The notes under the pieces were generated by a model. It did not search any database. It was not told the origin of the DNA and was given only the letters and a program-made list of their open reading frames with translations. This document shows positions 36,801 to 45,699 of a DNA stretch of 64,000 nucleotides, in pieces; position 1 is the first letter of the stretch; each line of letters begins with the position of its first letter. This DNA comes from Mercenaria mercenaria (Eukaryota; Mollusca; Bivalvia; Venerida; Veneridae): positions 20,248,001-20,312,000 of the forward strand of contig NC_069365.1 in the NCBI RefSeq assembly GCF_021730395.1. The letters are read 5' to 3'. The position numbers were made by a program, and so were the translations under genes.

Positions 36801-39800
36801 TATTTAATACACAAGATCCAGGTCCCTAGCTCCAAGATCACACTCTGGGATCAAATGCTGATGCATTGATTGATTTAATACAACTTATCACTATAGTCAG
36901 ACACAACAGCAACCATATCATGATCATATCTGTTACTAATGTGCCAGTGTGAATCAAACTTGGGCCTAATACTTTTTTTGTCAAGGTAAATCCTACCCCT
37001 GTCAATTACTTATTTCTTATGTGATGCAGTTGTCATGATTTTATGGTAAGTTATAAAAGTTTTTGAGGTTAGTAAAAAAAAGTAATGTAAAATTTGCTAA
37101 ATGCTTAATTGTTCAACCTACAAGGAAAATTTAGAACTATGTAGATTCTTATTAATGAGCCGCGCCATGGGAAAACCAACATAGTGGGTTTGTGACCAGC
37201 ATGGATCCAGACCAGCCTGTGCATCCGCGCAGTCTGGTCAGGATCCATGCTGTTCGCTGTTAGTTTCTCTAATTCCATTAGGCTTTGAAAGCGAACAGCA
37301 TGGATCCTGACCAGACTGCGCAGATGCGCAGGCTGGTCTGGATCCATGCTGGTCGCAAAGCCACTATGTTGGTTTTTTCATGGCACGGCTCATGTATACT
37401 TTTAAAGGGATTAAGATGAAACTTCATACAGTAAATTAAGGGTTACTTGAGGCACTGCAGAGTTGTGTGCCCATGTACAAAATTTCTACTTACCTCTGAC
37501 AAGGTGGTATTCAGGAGTATTAATCATATTTAGTGATAGCTTTAGAATAAGCACAGTAGTGACAATGACTAGTTTCTTTATAGTTATAAATACTGCATTA
37601 AAAGAATAATGCGTACATTATTTAAATTTAATTAACAAATAATCAAGGCCTTCGCGTTGTTTATCGTCTAATTTACCACGGTTCAGAGTTCAGATGAGTA
37701 GGAATTGAACCACGAGGGCGTTAGCCTGAGTGGTTAAATACTGAAGCATCTGAACGATGAACCGTGGTAAATTAGACGATAAATCACAAGAAGGCCTTGA
37801 TTGTTTTCATTCTGACATGCACGTTGATATATTTCAATAAATATTATGGTGGAATTCATTTACGCGAGGAGTAATGTATCGGACGTCAGGCGGCTACATG
37901 ACGTCAAAATTGACGTCATAATGCTCTCTTACCGGTCCGTGCGTCAACTGTTGTTTATCTCGGGATATATTGCGTTTGATTTTCTTCTTTGTTTAACTGG
38001 AAATCAATTTGAGGCATGTTAGAATACAAAATCGCATTGATTGCTCTATTTGAAGTGAGAACAGGTAAAAATTTACCTTAAATAATGAATGCAAACCAAT
38101 ATAAGAGATAAGTACTGCTTTCATTGATACAGAAAAAATAATTTTTAATAGTTGTAACTTTAATTATTGTTGCAACATATTATTTCAGGATATAGTAGAA
38201 CAAGTATTTCAGGAGATGAAGGTTGGTAGTGTAACATGTCTTCATGATTTCTATCACAAACGTGTGATTAACTACCACAAAAATATGGAGGAGCAATGTC
38301 AGCAGCTCGATGCAGAATATGAGAAACTGAAAGAGCCAATCTTACAACAGAAACCTCCAGATACACTCTCAGTTATCAGGTAAAGAGCCAGTCTTACAAC
38401 AGAAACCTCCTGATACACTCTCAGTTATCAGGTAAAAATCCAGTCTTACAACAGAAACCTCCAGGTACCCTCTCAGTTATCAGGTTACTCTTCCCTTCTT
38501 TTACAATTAAATACAGTCAGACCTGAATTATGCAGCCAGTCAAGGGCATGACACAATGTGGCTGCTTAAAGTAGGTGACTGCTTAAGTATTAGAATAAAA
38601 AGTCAGTTTGGGAATTAAGTTGACTAGCTGCTTAATGTAAGTTGCTGCTTAATACAGGTATGCATGTTCTACTGTGTGATCTTTTTATTGACATGTGGTT
38701 GCAAGATGTGCTGACTTTTAACAGGAACATCAAAAACTCTTCATGCATTGGAGAATTTGGTCAGCCATTATGGCTATTCGGATATGATGTTATCAATAAT
38801 ATCTGCAGTGTTGAGGTTTACAGGCCTTAATGGTTAAGGAATTCCAGTTCTTGTCAGTGTAATTGATTCTAACCTAGGCTTAGTCTATGATTTTTAATTA
38901 GCTGTTTCCCTGACAGTCCATTCACAAAGTCACAAGCAATGGTAAACAGAATTGGCTTAATCGAGGTACTTCAATCTTCCAGACGTGTTAGCTGGAGCAA
39001 TGATATTTCTATCTTCTACCCAGGTGATAGTTAACACATTGATGATTTAATTGTGGAAAGAAAATCATTCAAGATTGTAAATATTTACTTGTACATGGAT
39101 TTGTGCAAAACTTGATATGACACATCATGAGCATTTCAGAGTACCCAAAGAAAGTCACCCACTAACCAATATCATCAATTTTGTTTTTCGCCAGTGGAGA
39201 CGTCACATCCTAATTACATCACTGTAGGTGCATTTCATTCAGCATGGCATGCAAGTGCTGGAGAGCAGTTATTGGAATGCTTATTGTCTTAGGCAAATTC
39301 TTAGTGCATTTGGGCAATTAGATTTGTATTCTATAAGGAACTACCATACTATTTACTGACAAATTCTGAATACACAAAACATTTCCGTTAAGAGATATAT
39401 ATCTTTTCATTTATGAACATCCCGGATAAACTTCTATGGACAAATCGACTACAACTTCACACTGTGATAAATGCTGTAAGTTCATGCATATAATTAATAG
39501 CTTTATTTCTACAGATTTTATGGAGAATAAGTTAAAAGCACATCTGTGCACAAGAAAAATATATTACTGGTACCTACAGGAAATTACAAGGTTTTACTTG
39601 TTTCTTTTTAGCTTACAAATTATGTTCGACTGGGAATCACAAATGATTACACCAGTTTTCAGACCTGGCTGCTTTGGACGTAATACAGTAATATCAGTTG
39701 GACTAATTCTAACCCTGTTACCTGTAGGTGTGAAATTTGGAAAATGCGGTAAAGAAACAACTACAAAGCATTGTTTACATACAGTCTAAAGTTAGATTAG

Positions 39801-41577
39801 AATCCTTGCCTGTGTATTAAAATTGAAAGTTTTTTTTCTCCAGAATTAAAGAAGAACCGTCAGAGATACACTTTCCAGAACTAGATGAAATAGATGAAGT
39901 GAATAACGCAGAGCAACTCCTCAACTTAAATGGTATGTAACTGTCTGCAGATTGTTACTTTTCCTGATTTAAGACTAGATTTTAAAATCACTTATAGTAT
40001 ATTTACCAGCTTTCTCATACTTTACTTACTGGTTTTCCAACAGCACAGTTATTCTGTAATGTCTGATCGAGTGGAAAGAGTCTATTATCGCTTTTAAGCT
40101 ACAGTGTAGCAACACTCGAGTGAGCATCAATAGCTCAAGCACCCGGACCCACTGAAACAGTTTATATGGTCCAGACCAGCAGGTGTCCTGATATTTTCAA
40201 TGTCTGGATCACTTGAAATCCTTGGTAACTCGAGCTGTTTCCTCATGCCATTATTACCTTTCCATATGAAGAATGAATGAATTGTGCTTGTCACTAGTTA
40301 CATGAAAGATATGAAATAATGTCTGTCATTAGACAGCTGTATCTGTAGTGTGTTCATTTGTTAGTGTTTGGTTTAACACCATTTTCAGTGTTCCTGGATT
40401 CGGTAAACCTGTTCTCTGCAGGTAACTGCCAACTTTCCCACATGAATCAGAGGTGGAGGACTAATGATTTCAGACACAATGTTTTTTATCAAATGGTCAC
40501 TTTGCTTAGGATCAAACTCACAACCACTTGATCAGTAGATCTGTGCTCTCCCTATTGAGCTAAACAGGAGGGCTGTAGTGTGTTCCATCTGTCTTTTGAA
40601 ATTGGCATATGTGGCATATGGAACCAGCTGCAATACAAATGTACATGTTTCAGATCTTGGAGGGTTTGAGATTACAGTGGAACACGAGTCTGCTAGTGGT
40701 CTGACAACAGAGGTGGAGTCCAAATGGTCACATGTTAAAGCGGAACACGGAGATCCAAAGTAAGATAATATTGAAATGCTGATACCTTCCACATAATATT
40801 ATTATATTTACACATTATATTTTAGCACAGAGACTTTGAGTAGACATGTTAATGCCAGTTGTCTTACTTTGGAAATAGATTTAACTTTTGCATGCTTTGT
40901 TGGCAAATAAAATACAGTTTTGCGTTCAGATGCGTAGTAATCTTATCACGAAGACCAAGGCCTGATTTGGCCGCATCAGAACGAAAAAAACATGTTAACA
41001 TTCTAACATGTTTTAATCACACCAGGAAGGGATACTTATCTGGAATCCTGTTTTAGGTGTAAATGGACAGAGTAAACTGGAATAGCCAAAAGTAGGTCAT
41101 TTTGCAAAACATGTTTTTTTTTAATCGACAAGACAATACACGGTAAAATCCTTCTTTGGTTATATAAAAGAAAATCTTAAAAGTGTTAGAATTATTCATA
41201 ACTCAGAGGGTAGCAGGCTTTAATCCTTGTAATTGAGAGAAGTTCTGATGTTTCATCAGTCCTTTTAATCACGGTCTGTACAGAAAATCTTTGTGTAATG
41301 TATGTTTCAGTCAAAAGTAAAATAGATGGATGCAAGTGGCCTGGGTGTTGGTTATATTTTTGATCCAACGCTTTTATTTTAGAATTTCATAAACACTAGC
41401 TTCCATTTCAGAGTGGTAAACTTGGATAATTTTGACGAGAGTGGTACAGCCATCAAGGATGAACCTCACTCTGTATCATCGAGTGATGCAGACGACAGTA
41501 TACATGATCCTCCATCTATAACAGTTGCAGATATTATGTCACCAACTTCACTTCCTAGTAAAGCTAAGAAAAAGTAG
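21383..41577 (+). CDS. SUPT7L: SUPT7L (STAF65-gamma), SAGA/STAGA subunit, nine coding exons
   Basis: Exons: 21383-21537, 32594-32723, 34055-34176, 35021-35130, 36341-36462, 38189-38379, 39844-39932, 40654-40759, 41412-41577. All junctions are GT-AG, the phases agree, and the product is 396 residues (human 414). Conserved blocks: HWGEIPV near the N-terminus, RLHQPSSRHYPP, LHTIQLLQHARRLRSL (about 70-87), CRHLLRRSVAAILAHSGFD with CAESILETMTD (about 154-184), which is the bromodomain-associated histone fold, then DIVEQVFQEMKVGSV. Three acidic-region IKEE, VKAE and IKDE motifs (near 279, 335, 357) fit the sumoylation consensus. It ends SKAKKK, matching the basic C-terminus of human. The protein pairs in the SAGA/STAGA core module and acts in the nucleus. 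Intron 1 is 11 kb and mostly repeats. Confidence 0.95.
22346..23376. repeat. Possible 1-kb repeat with TCCCGG-rich ends
   Basis: TACATACATGTGATACGTCC and repeated GTCCCGG words at the left; GTCCCGG, ATCCCGG, then ATGGCATGTATGG at the right give a loose inverted similarity. The interior is unique and non-coding. In SUPT7L intron 1. Boundaries are uncertain. Confidence 0.35.
23450..25000. repeat. Degenerate tandem repeat (about 95-bp units) with poly-G runs
   Basis: Units share GGAAATTTTTGAAATACAGG, TATGAAATGGTGGCCTCTGG, TGCATTT, GGGGTTACTCCCCTCATTAT and GGGGTCAGGGGTCTCTCCCC. Some carry CACTTCTCAGCCAACTTGGG followed by a G run. G runs include 14 bases at 24319-24332 and 28 at 24787-24814. A similar block occurs at 25725-25900 and, inverted, at 53820-54000. 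Confidence 0.65.
25001..25720 (-). repeat. Tandem-core element related to 17491-18118, inverted
   Basis: Left end TTTTTAGCTCGACTATTCG, then GGCGTCGGCGTCGGCGTC. Two and a half units follow with CATAACTCTGACATGTATTT, AAATTATGCCCCCTTTTGG, AAAATTCTGGTTAAAGTTTT and TAATGCAGATATTGAATTG. Right end GGCTGTCTTATGGACAGCTC, the same hairpin as at 17493. It is inserted inside the degenerate repeat described just upstream, which resumes after it. Confidence 0.75.
25725..25900. repeat. Continuation of the 95-bp degenerate repeat
   Basis: GGTATGAAATTGTGACCTGT, AAATATTATTCCTTTGCC and CACTTCTCAGCCAACT followed by 19 G residues (25846-25864). It continues the 23450-25000 block after the tandem-core insertion. 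Confidence 0.55.
26220..27853. mobile_element. 1.63-kb TIR element carrying 24-bp satellites
   Basis: Left end CCCTTACAGAAG (26220-26231) and exact inverse CTTCTGTAAGGG (27842-27853). Both sub-ends hold diverged TGCGGCGTACATGCTGTGTA units, inward-facing, and the middle is unique AT-rich DNA. No transposase frame is seen. Unclassified DNA element in SUPT7L intron 1. Confidence 0.75.
26515..26690. repeat. 24-bp tandem array inside the TIR element
   Basis: About six to seven units of 24 bp built on TGCGGCGTACATGCTGTGTA plus CTCC, one interrupted by GGCCCGAGT. Each unit contains GTACATG and TGTGTAC words. The period is a multiple of three, so both strands show periodic open frames (for example repeated AAYMLCTP), a by-product of the array. 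Confidence 0.8.
28676..29015. repeat. (ATC)n compound microsatellite
   Basis: ATCATC, ACCACT, ATTATC and ACAATC triplets run almost without break for about 330 bp. The open frame across it is only I, T and related residues. Confidence 0.85.
29684..29740. repeat. 22-bp inverted repeat (hairpin)
   Basis: GTAACTGTTTTGACAGTAAC and GTTACTGTCAAAACAGTTA form a stem of about 22 bp with one mismatch around a 13-base loop. It is preceded by a short array of CTCCAAGACTCCA-like words (29580-29660). Confidence 0.7.
30361..32522 (-). repeat. Tandem-core element copy 2, inverted relative to 3886-5562
   Basis: Left end CTCCATAGAGGGAGACATAT, then GTCCGTCTGTCTG. After an inserted stretch it continues AGTCCGTCCGTCCGTCACAC, then about ten 140-bp units with AAAGGTCAAGGTCACAGGGG, CAGAATGTTGAAACTTCATA and GATGACCCCTATTG. 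The right end is CAGCCAACCATCAGTGA and CATTGGGGGAGACATGCG, the mirror of the end at 3886-3980. It stops about 70 bp before the exon 2 acceptor of SUPT7L. Confidence 0.75.
30425..30930. mobile_element. GTGGCTA-rich insertion inside the (ACGG)n of copy 2
   Basis: The stretch between GTCCGTCTGTCTG and GTCCGTCCGTCC is absent from copy 1. It is full of GTGGCTA/TAGCCAC words in both directions, with internal inverted repeats (TTATGTGGCTATCTGTCC and GGACAGACAGCCACATAA). A short relative is at 6835-6925. No coding sequence. Confidence 0.6.
32881..33094 (+). mobile_element. TTAA-type MITE, family B, copy 2
   Basis: AACCCTTAGCCCGCTGGCGG at the left; GCAGGGTAAGGGTT at the right; same hairpin core and CACCCCTTTGAATAATAA as copy 1. 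It has a GTGCAGTGCAG duplication in the core. TTAA is intact on the left; the right border is TTAC. It sits in SUPT7L intron 2. Confidence 0.75.
33139..33975 (+). repeat. Tandem-core element, five 150-bp units with DR1-like AGGTCA sites
   Basis: Left end TATGCCCCCGAAGGGAGGCA; right end GGGGGCATTTGTCACC with a TGTCAC/GTGACA hairpin. Five units share AACTTTTTGCATGAAGGCAC, CTGCACCCAGGACCTTCAAA and AGGTCAAAGGTCAAGGTCA. Conservation between units is high, so four overlapping open frames appear; they are periodic and not genes. In SUPT7L intron 2. Confidence 0.8.
34348..34587. mobile_element. Nested-palindrome MITE, family A, copy 3
   Basis: TGAGCCGTGCCATGGGAAAA at the left and TCTCATGGAGCGGTTCA at the right, with the same inner arms. 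It is the most diverged of the four copies at its right end. In SUPT7L intron 3. Confidence 0.8.
35166..36090. repeat. Tandem repeat, two sub-arrays, CTTGACCTTAGACC type
   Basis: The first part (35280-35590) has two units with CAGGTAGAGAT, GGTCTTGGTTTTTCCC and AAAAAGTTACAAT. The second (35600-36005) has three units of about 150 bp with GACCTGGTTCTTGCGC, ATGACACTCCGTCTCA, AAATCCCTCCATGCATGAAG and CTTGACCTTAGACCTAGG. It ends in CCCACCCGCCCGCCAGGGG. In SUPT7L intron 4. Confidence 0.7.
37155..37394. mobile_element. Nested-palindrome MITE, family A, copy 4
   Basis: AATGAGCCGCGCCATGGG and, inverted, CATGAGCCGTGCCATGAA bound the same internal arms. In SUPT7L intron 5. Confidence 0.85.
37641..37802. 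mobile_element. Foldback element with 45-bp arms
   Basis: Left arm 37641-37685 starts AATCAAGGCCTTC and ends TTTACCACGGTTCA; right arm 37758-37802 is its inverse with about four mismatches. The 72-base spacer contains ACCACGAGGGCGTTAGCC, tRNA-like in look but not a tRNA. Non-autonomous foldback or MITE. In SUPT7L intron 5. Confidence 0.75.
38335..38484 (+). repeat. Three tandem copies of SUPT7L exon 6 3' end with splice donor
   Basis: The exon's last 45 or so bases and donor are present three times, at a spacing of 52 bp. Each copy runs CTTACAACAGAAACCTCC, then CTCTCAGTTATCAG, then a GT: GTAAAGAGCC (38380), GTAAAAATCC (38432) and GTTACTC (38484). Copies differ by only a few bases, so the duplication is young. 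Only the first donor keeps the frame: reading on from it meets TAA at once. Confidence 0.9.
38514..38674. mobile_element. Short pogo-like element, weak
   Basis: TA-CAGTCAGACCTGAATTATG at the left and, inverted, CAGTAGAACATGCATACCTG at the right, with GCTTAA and GGTGACTGCTTAA words as in 18462-19543. The right target is not a clean TA. Confidence 0.4.
40356..40572 (-). mobile_element. tRNA-derived SINE with exact 13-bp target duplication
   Basis: Identical flanks CTGTAGTGTGTTC at 40343-40355 and 40573-40585. On the minus strand it begins CCTCCTGTTTAGCTCAATAG (A box), has B box GTTGTGAGTTTGATCC, a core with GGCAGTTACCTGCAGAGAAC, and the tail GGTGTTAAACCAAACACTAA. It is inserted against transcription in SUPT7L intron 7, 81 bp from exon 8. 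Confidence 0.9.
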
Positions 41578-41649
41578 GTTCTAAAACTATATCATGCTAT
41601 TACTTAAACCTCTAGATTCTTTAAGGAGTAATTTTTAACTTGTCAGATT

Positions 41650-43545
41650 TTTAGCTAACCTGAGCACAAAGTGCTCAAGGTGAGCTTTTGTGATTGCCCT
41701 GTGTCTCTGTCGTCGTCTGTCCGTCCGTCATCAACAGTTTGACTGTTGACACTTGAGGTCACAATTTTGGCCCAATCTTAATGAAATTTGATCAGAATGT
41801 TACTCTCAATAAAATCTTGGATGAGTTCGATATTGGGTCAAAAACTAGGTCATCAGGTCAAATCAAAGGAAAAGCTTGTTAACACTCTAGAGGTCACAAT
41901 TTTGGTCCAATCTTAATTAAACTTGGTCAGAATGTTACGCTCAATAAAATCTTGGATGAGTTCCGTATTGGGTCATCTGGGATCAAAAACTAGGTCACCA
42001 GGTCAAATCTAAGGAAAGCTTGTTAACACTCTAGAGGCAACATTTATGACTGTATCTTCATGAAACTTAGTCACAATGTTAATTTCTACGATCTTTAGGT
42101 CAAGTTCGAACCTGGGTCTTGTGGGGTCAAAAACAAGGTCTCCAGCTCAAATCAAAGAAAAAGCTTGTTAACACTCTTGAGGCCACATTCATGGCCTTAT
42201 GTTAATGAGACTTGGTCAGAATGTTAATCTTGATGATCTTTAGGTCAAGTTTAAATCTGAGTCAGGTGGTGTCAAAAACTAGGTCACCAGGTCAAATCAA
42301 ATGTAAAGCTTGTCAACATTCTAGAGGCCACATTTATGATAATATCTCTATGAAACTTGGTCAGAATGTTAATCTTGATGATCTTTAGGTCAGATTCAAA
42401 TCTAGGTCAAGTGGAGTCAGAAACTAGGTCACCAGTTCAAATCAAAGGTAAAGCTTGTTAACACTCTAGAGACCACATTTATGACTATATCTTCATGAAA
42501 CTTGGTCAGAATGTTAACCTTGATGATCTTTAGGTAAATCTGGGTCATGTTGGGTCAAAAACTAGGTCACCAGGTCAAATCAAAGGAAAAGCTAGTTAAC
42601 ACTCTAGAGGCCACATTTATGACTATATCTTAATGAAACTTGGTCAGAATGTTAATCTTGATGATCTTTAGGTCAAGTTAAAATCTGGGTCAGGTGGGTC
42701 AAAAACTAGGTCACCAGGTCAAATCAAAGGTAGAGCTTGTTAATAACACTCTAGAGACCTAATTTTTCTCATGGGAATTGATCAGAATGTTTGTCTTGAT
42801 GACCTCTAGATCAGGTTCGAATCTGGGTCATGTGGGGTCAAAAACTAGGTCACCAGGTCAAATCAAAGCATGTTTACAATCTAGAGGTCAAATTTATGAC
42901 TTTATCTTCATGAAACTTGGTGAGAATGTTAATCTTGATGATCTTTAGGCCATATTGGAATCTGGGTCATGTGGGGTCAAAAACTAGGTCACCAGGTCAA
43001 GTCAAAGGAAAAGCTAGTGAACACTCTAGAGACCACATTTATGACCATATCTTTATGAAATTGGTCAGAATGTTAATCTTAAGGTTAAGTTCCAATCTGG
43101 GTGAGGTGGGTTCAAAAACTAGTTTACCAGGTCAAATCAAAAGTAAAGCTTGTTAACAATCTAGAAGCCACATTTATGACTGTATCTTCATGAAACTCGG
43201 TCAGAATGTTAATCTTGATGATCTTTAGATCAAGTTCGAATCAGGGTCATGTGGGGTCAAAAACTAGGACACTAGGTCAAATTAAAGAAAAAGCTAGTAA
43301 ACACTCTAGAGGCCACATTTATGACCATATCTTAATGAAACTTGGTCGGAATGTTAATCTTGATGATCTTTAGGTCAGTATGTCAGGGGAGTGATACAGG
43401 ACCTTCATGGCCCTCTTGATTCAACTAATGATGATGCACAAGTGTGCAAAGTGTCAAAGATGCAGCTCACATAGTTTTGAGAAAATGTGGTCATAAACAA
43501 ACATTTTAACCAACGCCAACGAGCAAGTGACGACAATACCTTGTA
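41650..43545 (+). repeat. Tandem-core element, about eighteen 90-bp units, DR2-like sites
   Basis: Left end AACCTGAGCACAAAGTGCTC, a stem-loop (GAGCAC/GTGCTC), then CGTCTGTCCGTCCGTCATC. Units carry CTAGGTCACCAGGTCAAATC, AAGCTTGTTAACACTCTAGA, CATTTATGACTATATCTTCA, GAAACTTGGTCAGAATG and GATGATCTTTAGGTCA. It begins about 75 bp after the SUPT7L stop, so it may be part of the 3' UTR. Confidence 0.75.
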
Positions 43546-43549
43546 GATT

Positions 43550-44640
43550 TTTAGCTCACCTGAGCCAAAGGCTCATGGTGAGCTTTTGTGACCGCTCAGT
43601 GTCCGGCGTGTGGCATCTGTCGTCTGTCTGTCAACATTTCCTAAAAAAATCTTCTTGAAAACCACTGGGCAGAATTACACCAAACTTCACAGGAATGATC
43701 CTTGGGTGGCCCCCTTTCAAAATTGTTCAAAGAATTTAATTCCATGCAGAACTCTGGTTGCCATGGCAACCGAAAGGAAAAACTTTAAAAATCTTCTTGT
43801 CCAAAACCACAGGGCCTAGGACATTGAAATCTGGTGTGTAGCATCATCTAATGATCCTCTACCAAAATTATTCAAATTATCCCTGTAGGGTCAAATATGG
43901 CCCCACCCGGGGGGTCACATGGTTTAAAAAATTTAAAGGGGAAAACTTTGAAATCTTTTATACAAAACCACAGGGCCCGGGGGTTTGATATTGGATTTAG
44001 CACATTAGTGGCTTTCCAAGAATGTTCAAATTATCCCCTAGGGCAAATATGGCCCCCCCCCGGGGGATCACAGGGTTTATTAAATTTATGGGGAAACTTT
44101 GAAAATCTTTTTGAAAAAACCACAGGCCTGGGGTTTTTTTGTGGTATTTGCATATTAGTGGTCCTCTACCAATATTTTTTCAAATAACCTCTAGATAAAA
44201 TATGGCCCCCCCCGGGGGGATCAAAGTTTTCAAAAATTCTTGGGAAAAAGAATTTTAAAAAACCCTCTTGTCTGAAACCAAAAACACTTGATCTTTGATT
44301 TTTGGTTTGTAGTTTGTTTTAGGGTCCTTAAACCCAAAAATTGTTCAAATTTTCCCCATGGGTGAAAAGCCCTGCCCTGGGGGTCCCAAGTTTTATATAA
44401 CTTACACAAAAAATTTAAAAATCTTTTGTCAAAAAACCATATGACCTGGCTTTTACATTGGTTGAGCTTGTCTAGTAGCCTCTACCAAAATTGTTCAAAT
44501 ATCCCCCTGGGTTAAAAGGGGCCCCGCGGGGGGGTCACTTAGTTTTTATGTAAGTATTTTAAAGGAAAAAAACTTAAAAAATCATCTGACCTTTTTCCAA
44601 ACTATTTTTTTATTTTCCCGGACCCCAAAGTAAAATGTCA
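43550..44640 (+). repeat. Second tandem-core element, 110-150-bp units, GACCCCCGGGG type
   Basis: Starts with the same TTTTAGCTCACCTGAGCC leader and CTGTCGTCTGTCTGTC, then units with AAAACCACAGGGCC, ATGGCCCC, CCCGGGGGATCA and CAAATTATCCCC. Related units lie inverted at 55060-55580. From about 43900 onward units are increasingly shortened and full of homopolymers. Confidence 0.65.
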
Positions 44641-44669
44641 TTGATGTGCCTTGACTACGGGCCAACTTT

Positions 44670-45560
44670 TTGTTTTCAGCTCACTGGCCAAAGTGCTCAA
44701 ATGTGAGTTTTTTGTGATCGCCCTGGTCCGTCCTCATGGGCGACGGCGGCATCAACAATTTGACTGTCGGCGGCGGCGTCAACAATTTGACTGTATCTTA
44801 GAAACTTAGTCGAATTTATCTTAAATTTTTAGGTCAGTTCAAAAACAGGGTCATGTCAGGTCAAAAAAAGGTCACGGTCAAATTTAAAAGGTAAAGCTTG
44901 TTAACATGTAGGGGCCCTTTTATACTATCTTATGAAACTTGGTCAAAAGGGAAATTTGATATTTTAAAGGCCCAGTTTAAATCTAGGTCTGTAGGAAAAA
45001 AAATGGTCCCCGGGTAAAATAAAAGGAAAAGCAGTTTAACTGTAGGGCACATTTTGAATATTTTAATGAAATTTGTCAAAAGTTAATCTTGTGATCTTGG
45101 GTCAGATTAAAGCTGGGTCGGGGGTGGGTCCAAAAACTAGGTCACAAATAAAAGGAAAAAAGCTTGTTAACACTCAGAGGCCACTTTAGACGTTTTATAA
45201 AATTTGTCAGAATGGGGAATCTTGAGATTCAAGGCCCGGGTTTAAATCGGGGTCAAAAATAGGTCATAGGTAAAATTTAAAAGAAAAGCTAGTTTACACT
45301 TTAGGGGCCACTTTAAAACCTATCTTAATGAAATTGGGTAGAATGGAATCTTGAGATTTAAGGGCCCGTTAAAATCGGGGGTCAAAAAAGGTCACAGGTA
45401 AAATTAAAAAAAAAAGTATTTACATTTAGAGGCCACATTTTACCATATCTTAATAAAATTTGGGGACAGAATGTTAATTTTGAGGTTTTTTGGGCCATAG
45501 GTCGGGTGAGCGATACAGGGCCTTCATGGCCCTTTTTTTAAAATACACCCTTAAAATTTT
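44670..45560 (+). repeat. Heavily degraded copy of the 41650-43545 element
   Basis: Same leader (CTCACTGGCCAAAGTGCTC, CGTCCTCATGG) and units (GGTAAAGCTTGTTAACA, AATGTTAATC), but with missing bases every few positions and long A, T and G runs. It ends with the same GATACAGGGCCTTCATGGCCC phrase. Confidence 0.6.
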
Positions 45561-45699
45561 TAGATGCTACACATTTTGCCACAAATCGTAAAAACTAAAT
45601 TTCTTTGACCATAAAGGACTATGACTTTTTAATTTTTTATCATCAGTTTGACATTTGAAACATGAGCTCAGGTGAGGATCCAGGTCTCGCCCCTCTTTT

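Noticed and set aside
39436-39789. 117-codon plus-strand frame in SUPT7L intron 6
   Set aside because: No motif, no homology I recognise, and flanking exons splice past it in phase.
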